From Castanea sativa (taxonomy: Eukaryota > Streptophyta > Magnoliopsida > Fagales > Fagaceae): a stretch of 64,000 nt of DNA. Numbering within the stretch: the stretch's first letter is position 1; each line of letters starts with the position of its first letter. The notes under the pieces are model-generated. The model ran no database searches, had not been told where the DNA came from, and worked only from the letters and a program-made list of their open reading frames with translations. The stretch covers positions 8,467,001 to 8,531,000 of the forward strand of contig NC_134013.1 in the NCBI RefSeq assembly GCF_040712315.1, in the 5' to 3' direction. Of this stretch, positions 22,320 through 33,647 are shown in pieces. The position numbers were made by a program, and so were the translations under genes.

Positions 22320-24800
22320 TTAAGCTTGTGCAGGGGGGTCTTGGAGGGAGCTGCTGCCAGCCTCGGTACTCTTCAGTTCCAGCTCAAAGGTGGACAAAAC
22401 TTGCTTCCCTTTGTCTGTTGAAGGGATAAGGGGCTCCATGTCTTGAACTTGCTCTTTCTCGGCGCCATCACACTTGTCCTTCTCTTTATGGGAACCTTCA
22501 GGTTCTGTAGGATCAGGAACAAGTTCTTGCATCATAGGAGGAAGGGCAGGAGAGGCTGCTACAGGAGGGTCTTCTATCTCCTGTATGTCTAGGGGAAGCC
22601 AGATGTTCTCGGGCTTCCTCAGCTCGGAAGCTGGAGGAACCCCTGATGCATTCATGGCCTCTCCCCAGACCTATTGACAGTACTCTCGGCACAATGCCGC
22701 GAAAGCCTCTGTCAACTGTTCTTGCGTTCTAGTTACCCCCTCCTGATAGCTGGCCTTCTTCGCGGCCTCCAGTGCGAGCTTATGGCTGCGAGCCTCCTCC
22801 TTCATTTGCGTAAGCTCTTTCTCCAAGTCAGAGCGTACTCGTTGGGCTTGAGAGAGCTCGTCGTCCTTTTGGCGAAGGAGCTTACGCTGCCCCTCGGGTC
22901 TCCATCGTCTTCAAGCTGGCCTTGTCACCATCTCTCTCTCTTTTCAAGTCGGCCAGCTGCGACGTGATCTTCCCGTTCTCTGCTAGGGCCTGGCCTAGGG
23001 ACTTTTCTGTCTCCTGCCTTAGCTCTTGCTCCATCCTTGCTCGCTTCCGATAGTCCTCCACAAACTTCTCGGCCGCGAAAACTTCTTGGATGGACTGCAA
23101 AAAACGTTAGGAGGTTAAAAATGGTAAAGTGTCTACAAATGAATCTAGAGTATAAGTGTAAGATGAAACTTACCAGAGCTAAACCCCTTTTTAACGAGAG
23201 GAACAGCTGCGGCTGGCCCATCTTCTCCAAGGTTTCCATGTCCTTGGACAGCAGAAGAGGACGCTCCAACACCTCGGCCAAGTGGTGGGGGTGGCCTTGT
23301 TGGACTGCCCTAATGCTGGAGTGGCAGGGAATTGGTGCGCCGTCCAGTCTCAAGTCAGGAGACCAGGTAGCTGGTGCTCGGTGCACCTCGACCACGTCTC
23401 TGATCTCCCCGCTTTCAACTGAGCGGGCGCGCCCTTTGCCCTTGTCCAATTTCAGCTGCTGGGCCGGAGCGGGCTGTTTTATCTTCTTTTGTTTTTCACC
23501 ACTAGCCCCCTCGGCCTCCGCCTTCCTTTTCTTCTTGGGATCTTCAGCCGGAGGCTTGGGGTCGGCTGGAGGAGGAGGAGGTGGTGGTAAAGCCGGGGGA
23601 ACTTGGGACCCCCTCGTTCCCTTCTTTGCCACTCGTGCGCCTCTCGCGGTCATAAGGTCCTTCAGCTCGTCCATCTTTTCTTCAAAGGAGCTGTCGTTTG
23701 GACGCGCTATCACTAGACCCGCGATCCCAGAGGCCTCGGGTGCTTCTTCTTCCTTGTCGGAAAGAACAACGAACAGGCTTCCGCGAGGTCGTGGGACGTC
23801 CTCAAGTTGGAACCTGTCTATCTCCTCGTCCAACGTGTTCGACGAAGACACCTGCTCCTCTGGGATAACTGTTGCCTGAGAGTGCGTGGCGAGGGGAATT
23901 GCCGCAATAGGATGATGGTACAGAACGGTGTGAGGGGCGTCAAGAATGTCGTGGTCAGCCAAGAAGTGGGGTCGGGCTACGTGAATCCTCCTGCGCCTTC
24001 GGTCACCCGCAATTATTGCGTTCTCGATCTCCTGGAAATCCGAGGAGATAGGGTTGTACCCTAGTATCAAATGAGCCTCCCTAACTTGTAAGTCTTCGCT
24101 GACGAACACCTCGGAGCGTAGCACTCGATTCAAATCGGCAACGTTGCAATGGCTTAAACGTGGGCGCACGAGTTGCTTGTCTGCAAAAAAGAAATCAAAA
24201 TAAACAAACACGGTCAGATTCGTAGGATATGCAATAAATTAAAGTTAGACGCTTAAGTAAATGCAAATGCACATTTATAGACGTTAGAGGGAGTTATGAG
24301 GTGGGAAGTTAAATCCTAAGGTAGTGGGGGCCGTCGTGCCAGTTGCCAGAGACGATGAGGTAGTCATCCTTCATGCCTTTATTAGACTTGGGCAAACAGG
24401 AGATTAACCTAACTACGTTGGAACGGGATTTGATGTAATAACCTACATTGGTAAGTTTATGGCACTCGTACATGAAAACAACGTCGTGCCAGGTAAGGTT
24501 GAGACCTATCTGCTCGTTTAGAGCGTCGACGCTACCCAAAACTCTAAAAACGTTGGGAGCGCATTGATCGGGACACAACTGGTGGTTGCGGAGGTACTCC
24601 CTGGATACGGGTTTCATTGGGAGAGTCATCCCACCTTCTACGAAGGCGACCATTGGGATGATGACCTCTCCGGTTTTCCTAGAACCGGCCACGGCTTCCG
24701 CCGGGCAGTATTTTAAACCTACGTCGCTGGGAATGCAATACTTGGCCCTAAAACCTTCCATCCCAGCAGCGATATCTACTAGACACTTAAACTTTCCCAT
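22320..24800 (-). pseudogene. Antisense spliced gene of the Tat element
   Basis: A minus-strand gene between integrase and the 3' LTR. Exon 1 (24800-24309) encodes about 163 residues starting MGKFKCLVDIAAG. Exon 2 (24180-23174) follows acceptor TTTTTTGCAG and has a proline run and a basic NLS-like PKKKRK. A 79-bp intron (donor GTAAGT, acceptor TTTTTTGCAG) leads to exon 3 (23094-22320), a heptad-rich, probably coiled-coil region (EQELRQETEKSLGQALAENG) with an acidic C-terminus. The first donor is not clear, a frameshift lies near 22890 and a TAG near 22675, so this copy is decayed. Antisense extra frames are known in Tat relatives; the function is unknown. The 24801-25305 stretch upstream would hold its promoter. 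Confidence 0.75.
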
Positions 24801-25305
24801 CAGAAAGAAACGAAAGACTAAGTTCTAAGAGGGGGAACAGTTAGAAGGGGAGCCGAGGACAGGATCCGAGGAGAAAGGGTTAAGGAAAAAGAATAAGAAC
24901 TTACAAATTTCAAGTTGTGCGAATTTCCACGGATTTCTGCAGACAAAAGGTGATTTCTGATATTTTGATGGGATTAGCCTCTGAGGAAATAAATGAGGGC
25001 GCAGGTTTCCGAAGCGTCACGACGTGCGGGAAGCAGCCTCGAAATTGCATTTGTCCCGCCCAAATTTTCGTGGAGTAACAAGGGCCGTTGGATGTTCATC
25101 TCACCGTTGAACGTGGGGGACAAGGTGTAATTTACAGGAATAAATGTGCGCGTTTTTGAAAATAGAACCGCCAAGTGGCATCCTCTGGAACGCGAAACGG
25201 TCTTCACACGCGCGGTTATTTACAAAACGTGTGGGGAAAGTTCTCGTTGGATCAAAACCCCATTTTTCTCCTCGGATGCTGAAAAATAGAGTTTTGAGGG
25301 GCTAT
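24801..25305. other. Region between the antisense gene start and 3' LTR, with PPT
   Basis: Non-coding sequence that probably holds the antisense promoter. Its last bases, GAGGGGCTAT directly before TGTGGGG, sit where a polypurine tract for plus-strand DNA priming is expected. An ACACGCGCG-rich stretch lies near 25140-25215. No gene is supported here. Confidence 0.5.
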
Positions 25306-26044
25306 TGTGGGGAGTAAAAAGACCCAAGTGGGCATATGGGCCTTTGGGCTGTAGCAAGAAGGGCCGACTTGCTCTTAAGCTAAGAATCTGTTAGTACTGC
25401 GAGTTGGTCCATACGCCGAGGATCCGAGGACACATCCGAGGGTAAGCTTCTCCTCATAGAACCCAAGAGAACTTAAAGCTTCATTATAAAGATTAAAGAA
25501 CAAATCTGGAAAGACTAATGGTTAAAGGGGGAGAACCTGAGCCTTCTAGATGCACCATGTTAAAGAAAATATCAAGAGCAAAGGCCGCCACCTCCGCATT
25601 AAAGACTCGCACCTACCTCCCCGGCCGCATTAATGGGGAAGTGACCCCGAACAGGAACTTCGGTCACTATTCAAAGGCACTAAGAAAAGAAATATCTAGG
25701 AGGGAGAGTTGGAGCAACACGTGGATAAAGCATCAGGGAAGGAAGTGTTTAAGGGGGGTGAAGGCCAAAGAGAAAGGGGGATCCGCAATAAAGAAATAAA
25801 CTAAGAATTGTAACTTTTAAGTAAGAAATAGAAATAATACAGAAGTAGTCCTCGGCTTACGTCCGAGGAGGCCTATTTACAATTATCTTTTGTTTACAAG
25901 TGTTTGTAACTTCTAGCTTGTTATCAAATTCTCAGTACTTCAAACCTAGGTTTCAAACCCACACTCTACAAATTTCATTGTTTAAGGCTCATTGGGCCTG
26001 AGCCCGTAATTGTCTTTGGGTCCAGGTGCAATTGTGCACTTACA
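25306..26044 (+). repeat. 3' LTR of the Tat element
   Basis: 739 bp, TGTGGGGAGTAAAAAGACCC to GTGCACTTACA. Aligned with the 5' LTR it shows many substitutions and small indels, for example around 25455-25560. The sequence right after it, GTAATCATATATGA, is the start of the right 1.55-kb repeat. Confidence 0.92.
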
Positions 26045-27254
26045 GTAATCATATATGAATCTAAGATAGTAGTATAATTTGTTCCACTCCCTTTCAATTT
26101 TACTATAGCTTTTGAGTGAGTTGTAGTGTACCTTTATTTTAGAACTCATTTCCCTCTTTTTTGTGCACCTGTGTTTGTTTCTAAAAAAAAAAGTGATTTA
26201 AAACGTACTGTTTGATTTTGATCTTATTAAATTTGTAAACTTCCTTTTTTTGGGTTCTATTCACACTTGGTTTAGATTTGAAGTTTGGCATTCACCAAGT
26301 TGGAGTTCAATTACAACAGTTAACACTCTACTTGTCGACGACACGATAATGGCAGGCAAAATGCATATAATAAGATTAGATAAATAAGATTTGAGACATT
26401 GAGATGGTGTCTCATTCTGAGATCTTAAAACATACATATTGCGTCTGCGTGAAAATGCAGACGCATTTTTGGCTTTTTTTTTAAAATAAAATAAAATTTC
26501 AGCGCTTGGTGCACTATTCATGGGACATAAACAGTGTACCTAGGCTTATGAACAGTAATTTTAAAAGTGAACGGTAACCGAAAAATAATTTTTTATTATT
26601 TTTAATTTTTAGCAAAATAAGCAGTATCTAAATGCATACATAATAAAGTGCTTTGAAAAACTTTTCGAACACGCATTTGGTTAAAATGCATAATAACATA
26701 ACATGCACACACAAAAAAAGAAAAGAAAAGCATAATAACACACAAGATCTAAATGCACAACTTGCAACACAAAATGCATTAACCATTGCACTCCGCATTA
26801 TGTTGAAGGTTTAATGCTTGATATGGGCGTGCAGTGTAGTTTATTTCACGGTGACATAAGGAGAAGCTTCAAATTCATAAGTAAATCATTCCAAAAAAAA
26901 AAAGATCATAAGTAAATTGTTCATATTTATTTATTAGGTATTATTTTAGAAACACACAATGAATGATTCGATGAATTGAATAATAAATAATATTCATGAT
27001 GATATTGATTTTGACATACATTTATGTATGCTACGAGGAATGAATAATATTAACCGAAATATCAAGTTATCATGTGCCATGGTGGTATTACGGTATCATT
27101 GTTGACTATATATTTTTATTATTAATAATAATATTAGTATTAATTTTCTGAATAGTCATGAATTTAATCACACAACAACAAGCCGGGGCTCAGTTCACCT
27201 TGGTGACAAAAAGGTCCGGGTCCAGGATTTCTGAGATAAAAATGGGCTATCATG

Positions 27255-27293
<39 letters not shown>

Positions 27294-27609
27294 GAAAGCT
27301 TATATTTTTATTTTATTTTTTATGAAATAAAACAAAGCCCATATAAGCAGCAGGCTAATATGTAATGCATTATACGAAAAATAATTGAGTAATGTAATGT
27401 AGCAAATTTCATTAGAATGAGAAGAGTGCAGGTCAATTGGACATAGCTAAGGGTGAGTTTAGTTCAACTTTTTATAATTGTTTTTTTTTAGTTGAAAAAG
27501 TGGTGTTTTTAAAAAGTAGTGTTTGGAATTGAGTCTTTTTAAAAAGTAGAGTGTTTGATAAAGGTTGTTAAAAAGTGCATTTTGAAAAAGCAAAATATTT
27601 GGTTAATAC
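26045..27609 (+). repeat. 1.55-kb direct repeat, right copy, starting at the 3' LTR
   Basis: Counterpart of 13765-15318 (1565 against 1554 bp). It begins at the base after the 3' LTR; its final bases GGTTAATAC correspond to GGTTAACAC before the 5' LTR. The (TA)n run at about 27256-27289 is longer than in the left copy. No gene. Confidence 0.92.
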
Positions 27610-27648
27610 TTTTCAAATTTCGGTTTGAGGTGTAAATTACCAAAATGG

Positions 27649-27651
<3 letters not shown>

Positions 27652-27692
<41 letters not shown>
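27652..27692. repeat. (TA)n microsatellite
   Basis: About 40 bp of uninterrupted TA. Others lie at 14978-14999, 27256-27289 and 38734-38776. Confidence 0.95.
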
Positions 27693-27698
<6 letters not shown>

Positions 27699-27719
27699 GA
27701 TAATTTCCTTCATACTTAG

Positions 27720-28150
27720 GTTATGTTTGGTAACAATTTTTGTTTTCTATTTTCAAAAACTTGTTTTTAAAAATATAAAGAAAAAACAATTTTCTTGTAT
27801 TTTTGAAATCAAAAACATGTTTGGTTAGTTGAAATTAAAACAATAGTTTTTTGAAGAAAACAAATAGAAAATACTAAAATATTTTGTTATTAGGATTTGT
27901 ATTTTAATGTTAACTCATTAAATGAGACATATTTATTAAATTAAATGCGTGTTTTTATTAATTTTTGAAAATTAAAAATTGAAAACAACCTTTTGCATGT
28001 TTTTAGTTTCCTTCACAAATTGAGTTTTGAAAACAATTTTTGTTTTTAGTCTATTTTTAGCTTGTCAAACAAATTTTTTAGTCTCAAAAATAGAAAATTG
28101 TTTTTAAAAACAAAAAATAAATAGAAAAACAGTTACCAAACATATCTTTA
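27720..28150. mobile_element. MITE-like element with ATGTTTGGTAAC ends
   Basis: Terminal inverted repeats: left ATGTTTGGTAAC, followed by AATTTTTGTTTTC; right end in reverse complement ATGTTTGGTAACTGTTTTTC. The interior is AT-rich, non-coding, and itself has inverted T-rich and A-rich blocks. No certain target duplication could be read, so the superfamily is open. Confidence 0.65.
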
Positions 28151-28950
28151 TTGTTTCACCTTGTTAATCATAATAATAATTTTTAAAATAATCATAATAA
28201 GACCACAAATACTAAGATAATTTTTTAGCACTTGAGACATTTGGTGTAGGTTGTTTTCCTATATTTTGTGGGTTAAATGCTAAAAATTTAGCATTTAGAA
28301 AACACTCCTTTACCGAAAACCTTTTTGTTTTTTATTCTTTATTTTATTTTTTCCCATTAACTTTATTTTCTCAACCATAATAAAGGTATAAAAGTTTAAC
28401 ACCAACTAGAATTATCTTTATTTTTTTTCCTTTTTTCTCCTCCACACAGGGACACACGTATGTATCTTCCTGACTCCTCCATGGCTCCTCTCCTTTACTT
28501 TCACGGTTTCACCTTCTTCGCCTTTATCTTTCATCTTCATTTTAGTTTTTCTTTTATTTGTGCTTTCCCATTTGTTTCGTCTAACCCAAACTAGTAAAGC
28601 TTCTCTTTGGTTCTTACTCACTCTCAGTTCCTCGTCAACAACTTGTCACCGCTAGTATCAGTGGATCTCACAAGCTCACTTGAAGTTGCTTTGTGAAGAA
28701 AATGTACTGGGCAAAAATGCAGAAGATACATGTGACGGCAAGGTGCAGCAACAACACGGTGATTTTCTGAGAATGGGTTATGTTTTGTGGTTAGGCAAAA
28801 GGGTAAATTTGGGTTTTTGAGAAAATTGTAAGGGTATTATAGGATATGAGAGAAAGTTTCCAACAGTATTTGGGGCTGAAAAGTGAAAACGCAGCTTCTA
28901 ATATATTTATACCAAAAAGCCGAACCAAACCCAGTACGGACGCTACAAGC
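28151..28950. other. Non-coding region upstream of DUT
   Basis: AT-rich to 28420, then pyrimidine-rich sequence. A 67-residue minus frame over 28418-28621 is lysine- and glutamate-rich from the CT-rich DNA and shows no domain. It probably includes the distal DUT promoter. Confidence 0.4.
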
Positions 28951-28954
28951 AAAT

Positions 28955-28986
28955 GGCGGGAAAGCTTGGCGCCAAAACCCGCGAAA
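28955..28986. promoter_or_regulatory. Cluster of three E2F-like sites at DUT
   Basis: GGCGGGAAA (28955-28963, reverse complement TTTCCCGCC), the palindrome TTGGCGCCAA with a further AA (28966-28977), and CCCGCGAAA (28978-28986) match the E2F consensus TTTSSCGC and lie end to end within 32 bp, about 117 bp upstream of the chosen DUT start. E2F sites mark S-phase genes for nucleotide metabolism and replication, so cell-cycle control of DUT is inferred. Confidence 0.75.
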
Positions 28987-29102
28987 CTCTATTTTTGGTG
29001 GTAAACCCTCTATTTAAACCCGACACATATTTTGCTCGGTCCCTAAAACTCAGCTTTTGCAAATACCCATTTCGCAACAGATCGTTCTCTATTATCCTCA
29101 CC

Positions 29103-29862
29103 ATGGCTCAGCCAGATCTTCAAAACCACAGCCCCGAAATCAAAGAACCATCGCTGAAGATCCCGAAGGTTGGCCAAAACGGCGTCGCTGCTGAAATCTC
29201 GAAGGACCCCATTTCACTACTCAGAGTGAAAAAGCTTTCTGAGAAAGCTGTTTTGCCTTCTAGAGGCTCTCCTCTCTCTGCTGGCTACGATCTCTCCAGG
29301 TACATTTATTCATATAATCCACAACAGTGTATTTCAATTTTTCTTCATCCAAAAAAGAAAAAAAAATTGTTTATGGGGGGGTTTTTATGATTTGTGCAGT
29401 GCAACGGAGACTAAGGTACCAGCAAGAGGAAAAGCTTTGGTTCCAACCGATCTGAGCATTGCAATCCCTGAAGGAACTTACGCTCGTGTTGGTAATTTCT
29501 CTCTCTCCCCCTCTCTCTCTCTCGTGTGTCGTTTTTTTTCAATGATTTACAAAGTGCTGAAGGTGTGAGTTAGTATTGTTTGGGGTTTTGATGAAATGGG
29601 TGTTTGTGATTATGTAGCGCCAAGGTCTGGATTGACGTGGAAGCACTCGATCGATGTGGGTGCGGGTGTGATCGATGCTGACTACAGGGGTCCAGTTGGG
29701 GTTATACTGTTTAACCATTCGGATGTTGATTTTGAGGTGAAAGTGGGTGATAGGATTGCACAGTTGATTATTGAGAAGATCATGACGCCTGATGTGATCG
29801 AGGTTGAGGATTTGGACTCCACGGTTAGAGGCGAGGGTGGGTTCGGGTCTACTGGCGTATGA
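29103..29862 (+). CDS. DUT: Deoxyuridine 5'-triphosphate nucleotidohydrolase (dUTPase)
   Basis: Hydrolyses dUTP to dUMP and pyrophosphate, keeping uracil out of DNA and supplying dUMP for dTMP synthesis; the enzyme is a homotrimer. Three exons: 29103-29299, 29400-29491 and 29618-29862, all GT-AG, summing to 534 bases or 177 residues, close to the usual plant length. All five dUTPase motifs are intact: AGYDLSS (made across the first splice), [14 protein letters not shown] with the catalytic Asp, GDRIAQLI, and the C-terminal [10 protein letters not shown]. The frame is open upstream to an ATG at 28953, but that ATG lies in the E2F cluster, so 29103 (CCATGGCTC context) is preferred. An N-terminal extension form cannot be excluded. 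Confidence 0.97.
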
Positions 29863-30935
<1,073 letters not shown>

Positions 30936-30987
30936 TAGTGGCATTATAGGATGCTATCTAATGATGTAACTCAGAAGAGTTAATTAG

Positions 30988-31383
30988 GTTGCAACTCTAA
31001 GGGGTTTACCTTGCAATGTCACCAGATGGTCAGGTACTTCATCATTTCCTTTAAAGCATTTTTCATAGCAGGTGAACTTGATTGGCAACACCAAACATAG
31101 ATGCAAATATATATTATAGTGCATATACAAATTTTTTAATTTGAACTGAATTGCCTCCTGCAGACTATAGTTACTGGTGCAGGTGATGAAACCCTCTGGT
31201 TTTGGAATGTCTTCCCATCCATGAAAACACCGGTAAGCATGACCATTGCAGACCATATTTGATAATAATCAAACTGCACTTTGCTATCTCTTTTGAATTC
31301 ACTGCTCTTGTTTCCTATTGTGTTTTCAGACATCAGTGAGAGATACAGGTCTTTGTTCTCTTGGGCGAACCCAAATTCGATGA
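30988..31383 (+). pseudogene. FZR: Last three exons of a FIZZY-RELATED/CCS52 gene
   Basis: Exons at about 30988-31033 (VYLAMSPDGQ), 31164-31232 (TIVTGAGDETL, then FWNVFPSMKTP) and 31330-31383 (RDTGLCSLGRTQIR, stop) with intact GT-AG introns. This is the final WD40 blade and the C-terminal Ile-Arg tail by which CDC20/FZR activators bind the anaphase-promoting complex. Everything upstream is missing, and the first exon is shortened: VATL joins out of frame to the YLAMSPDGQ part. Kept introns mean a DNA-level copy. It is a truncated, presumably non-functional fragment. Confidence 0.88.
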
Positions 31384-32039
31384 TATTCTTTGCACATGTG
31401 AATATGTTTTGGTTATGAAGATGGAAAGGAAAGGGCTAGATTATACTGTATATGAAACTGTAATTTATTTGTAAGCAGCTGAGATATGCTGAGAGATTGG
31501 CAATGATGTATTCTATTTTTTTTTTTTTTCCCCTTCTGCTATATAAAGTTTTGAATCTGTAAAGTGTTTCCTCGATTATAATACTTGGACATCAATATAA
31601 CACTAGATAATTTGTACTCTCTCTCTCTCTAGCCTAACGTCATTTTATTATTATCTGTGCAATCAAAGCTTTTAGTAATTTCTATATTAGCTTTTGTGTA
31701 TGTGATACTCATAGAAGCCAATAGAAGGCTTGAACGACTGCACACAACAAGAAGAAACGATTCTTGAACAGGTCACAATGACTTGTTTATCATTTAATGA
31801 AATTTCAGTTTCCAACTTGAAAATACAAACACCAAGCTAACTACATCCTAGAGTACACAGCAAGTAAAAATAAAAAATGAAGCTCATAAAATACATTGCA
31901 GGTTGCAAAGAATTGAATATTTTCCTACATTGGCAATAGTCATGGCCTCATTGTGTTTTTCCCTGTAAACTGTTTAGCCCAACTATTGTTGATTTCTGGG
32001 GCCTGAGTCTGGCACAAGAAGCCAATTATATGGAACAAA
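31384..32039. other. Spacer between the FZR and FtsJ fragments
   Basis: Probably the FZR 3' UTR in its first 150 bp, followed by AT-rich spacer with a short (CT)n at 31617-31631. No gene seen. Confidence 0.45.
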
Positions 32040-33573
32040 TTATCTTTGTCCTTGCTGCAACCCTTGACATATCAGGTAAATCTCTCTGGATGAAGATCTT
32101 GTGGCTTTTGGCCTCAACCATGATGCTTTTCTAAACAGTGGTTTGCATATCTGGCTGAATTTTGTGAAGGCAAAAGCCAGAAAGAAAGCAAGAATTATAT
32201 CCAACCTTTCAGCTAGAAAAGAACTAGATAGAGTAGATACTGCGTTTGTAAAATACAATCCAACCTTTCACATCTTCACTCTTGAAAAGCTTTATGACAA
32301 GATGGCCCCCTGTTAGCGGTAAACCCTCATTCTCTAATTCAGAAGCTGAACCGTCCATCTCTTTTTCCTTCTGAACGTTATCAGCAAGAGAATGTAATGT
32401 TGCTCTACCAGCAGCCAAATCAAGTGCTTGCATTCCCAACTCAACTGATAAAGCTGCATCCCTAGTTGTGATTCCAGAAACCAATGGACACATATCCGAC
32501 ATCCGAGAGAATCACAGAAAACCGTTTCTGCTGCACAGTAGGAAAACAAAATCATATCTGTATCCCTACACTAGTGAAAGAGAGAGACCCCCAAAATGGT
32601 TTGCCTTGAGAGAAACTAAGATCTATCAAGTTAGATTATATACATAAAGATCCCAGTCTATCTAAATCTTAAGATAAGATGAACACTCATCTCTGAAGTG
32701 TTTTTGTTTCAAAGGTTCAAACATAATAAGGCAAACAAGGTTAAGGGTCAACCTGTATTTAAGCAAGAAGCAGAAAAAAACCTAGCATTCGTTGTGTCAA
32801 GGAATCAACAACTAGACCACGCTGCAAAGTAATTAAGCTTTCAAATATAGTGACCCAAGGTGATGAACCGTTGAATTAATTAAGCCATTCTGCTTTGGGT
32901 AAATAAAAATTGAATTTACAAAGAAATCATCTATAGAAAGCACATCCATTCCATCTTTATCTACTAGCCCTTTGACGGGAAACATAAGGATCCAATAGAT
33001 TATGGAACTAATAAAAACAAGAGCAAATGCAGGGAGGGATGGTTTCAAACAAGGGACATCGAAAAGGTTGAACCAGGAAGCAAGTAATGAACCTAAGTAA
33101 CACCCTCCTCAATAAAAGCTAGGACCACTGTTAAGGTTTACTTCTTTCTTGGCAGTGTGAGAATGGCAAAGGGTGTTATGGACCTCAGATACCCCCAAAA
33201 GAAAATAGCTCAAAAAATCAATGAAAAATCAGATAATATGTCAAATTAAAATACATTTAGAATATACCTGAGGAGAGTGAGCCCTAACTCGGTGTTTAGG
33301 CAACTTCATGACATCAGCACATACAGTTTTAACCCTTGCATCACAGTGACGAGTCAAGGAGGAACCTTCACCTTCTGTTGATATACCATTATTTCACAAA
33401 ATCAAAATCAAAATCAAAATCACAATCATAATCATTTCTTTCAATTTCCTTTACCCATCAGAAACAACTAAAGAATTAATGAATATTGAAGAATAAATAA
33501 ATGAAAACAAAACCTTGAGATCAATGCTCAAAACAATCCCACCAGGTTTAAGGGTTTCGCAGTTTGAGGAATT
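32040..33573 (-). pseudogene. FtsJ/RrmJ-type rRNA methyltransferase, truncated pseudogene
   Basis: Four exon remnants on the minus strand: up to 33514 (LKPGGIVLSIDLK), 33374-33268 (CDARVKTVCADVMKLP), 32530-32265 (CPLVSGITTRDAALSVELGM, then GGHLVIKL) and about 32150-32040 (SREIYLICQG). FtsJ enzymes 2'-O-methylate rRNA using SAM; the DMCP Asp, the VIKL Lys and the SREIY Glu of the catalytic set are still readable. The start of the gene, with the SAM-binding glycine motif and first Lys, is missing: the first exon ends at a tRNA-Glu gene. A 7-bp tandem duplication (TCGGATGTCGGAT region near 32500) and a frameshift near 33360 break the frame. Confidence 0.85.
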
Positions 33574-33647
33574 TTCCATTGCCGGGATTTGAACCCGGGT
33601 CGCCTGGGTGAAAGCCAGGTATCCTAACCGGGCTGGACTACAATGGA
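33574..33647 (-). tRNA. tRNA-Glu (TTC), variant
   Basis: Reads on the minus strand from TCCATTG to CAATGGA plus discriminator A, 74 nt. Acceptor, anticodon (CCTGG/CCAGG, loop CTTTCAC) and T stems (CCCGG/CCCGG with GTTCAAA) all pair. Against the genes at 55311 and 55457 it has a paired change in the acceptor stem and a two-base longer D loop. There is no T run directly after the gene; the first TTTT comes about 40 nt downstream. It may be functional, but less surely than the other two. Confidence 0.8.

Larger units (their letters stand above)
15319..26044 (+). mobile_element. Ty3/gypsy LTR retrotransposon, Tat-type, degenerate
   Basis: A 10.7-kb element with LTRs at both ends, gag, protease, RT, two RNase H regions and integrase in one direction, plus an antisense spliced gene between integrase and the 3' LTR. 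The second, archaeal-type RNase H after the RT-linked one and the antisense frame are known traits of the Tat branch. Coding parts have a frameshift and four in-frame stops. Its 5-bp flanks (AACAC left, GTAAT right) do not match, and it is instead bounded by a 1.55-kb direct repeat. Confidence 0.92.

Noticed and set aside
23037..23879. 280-residue plus-strand frame
   Set aside because: It lies opposite exon 2 of the antisense gene, which has splice sites, an NLS-like segment and longer continuity; the plus frame is its shadow.
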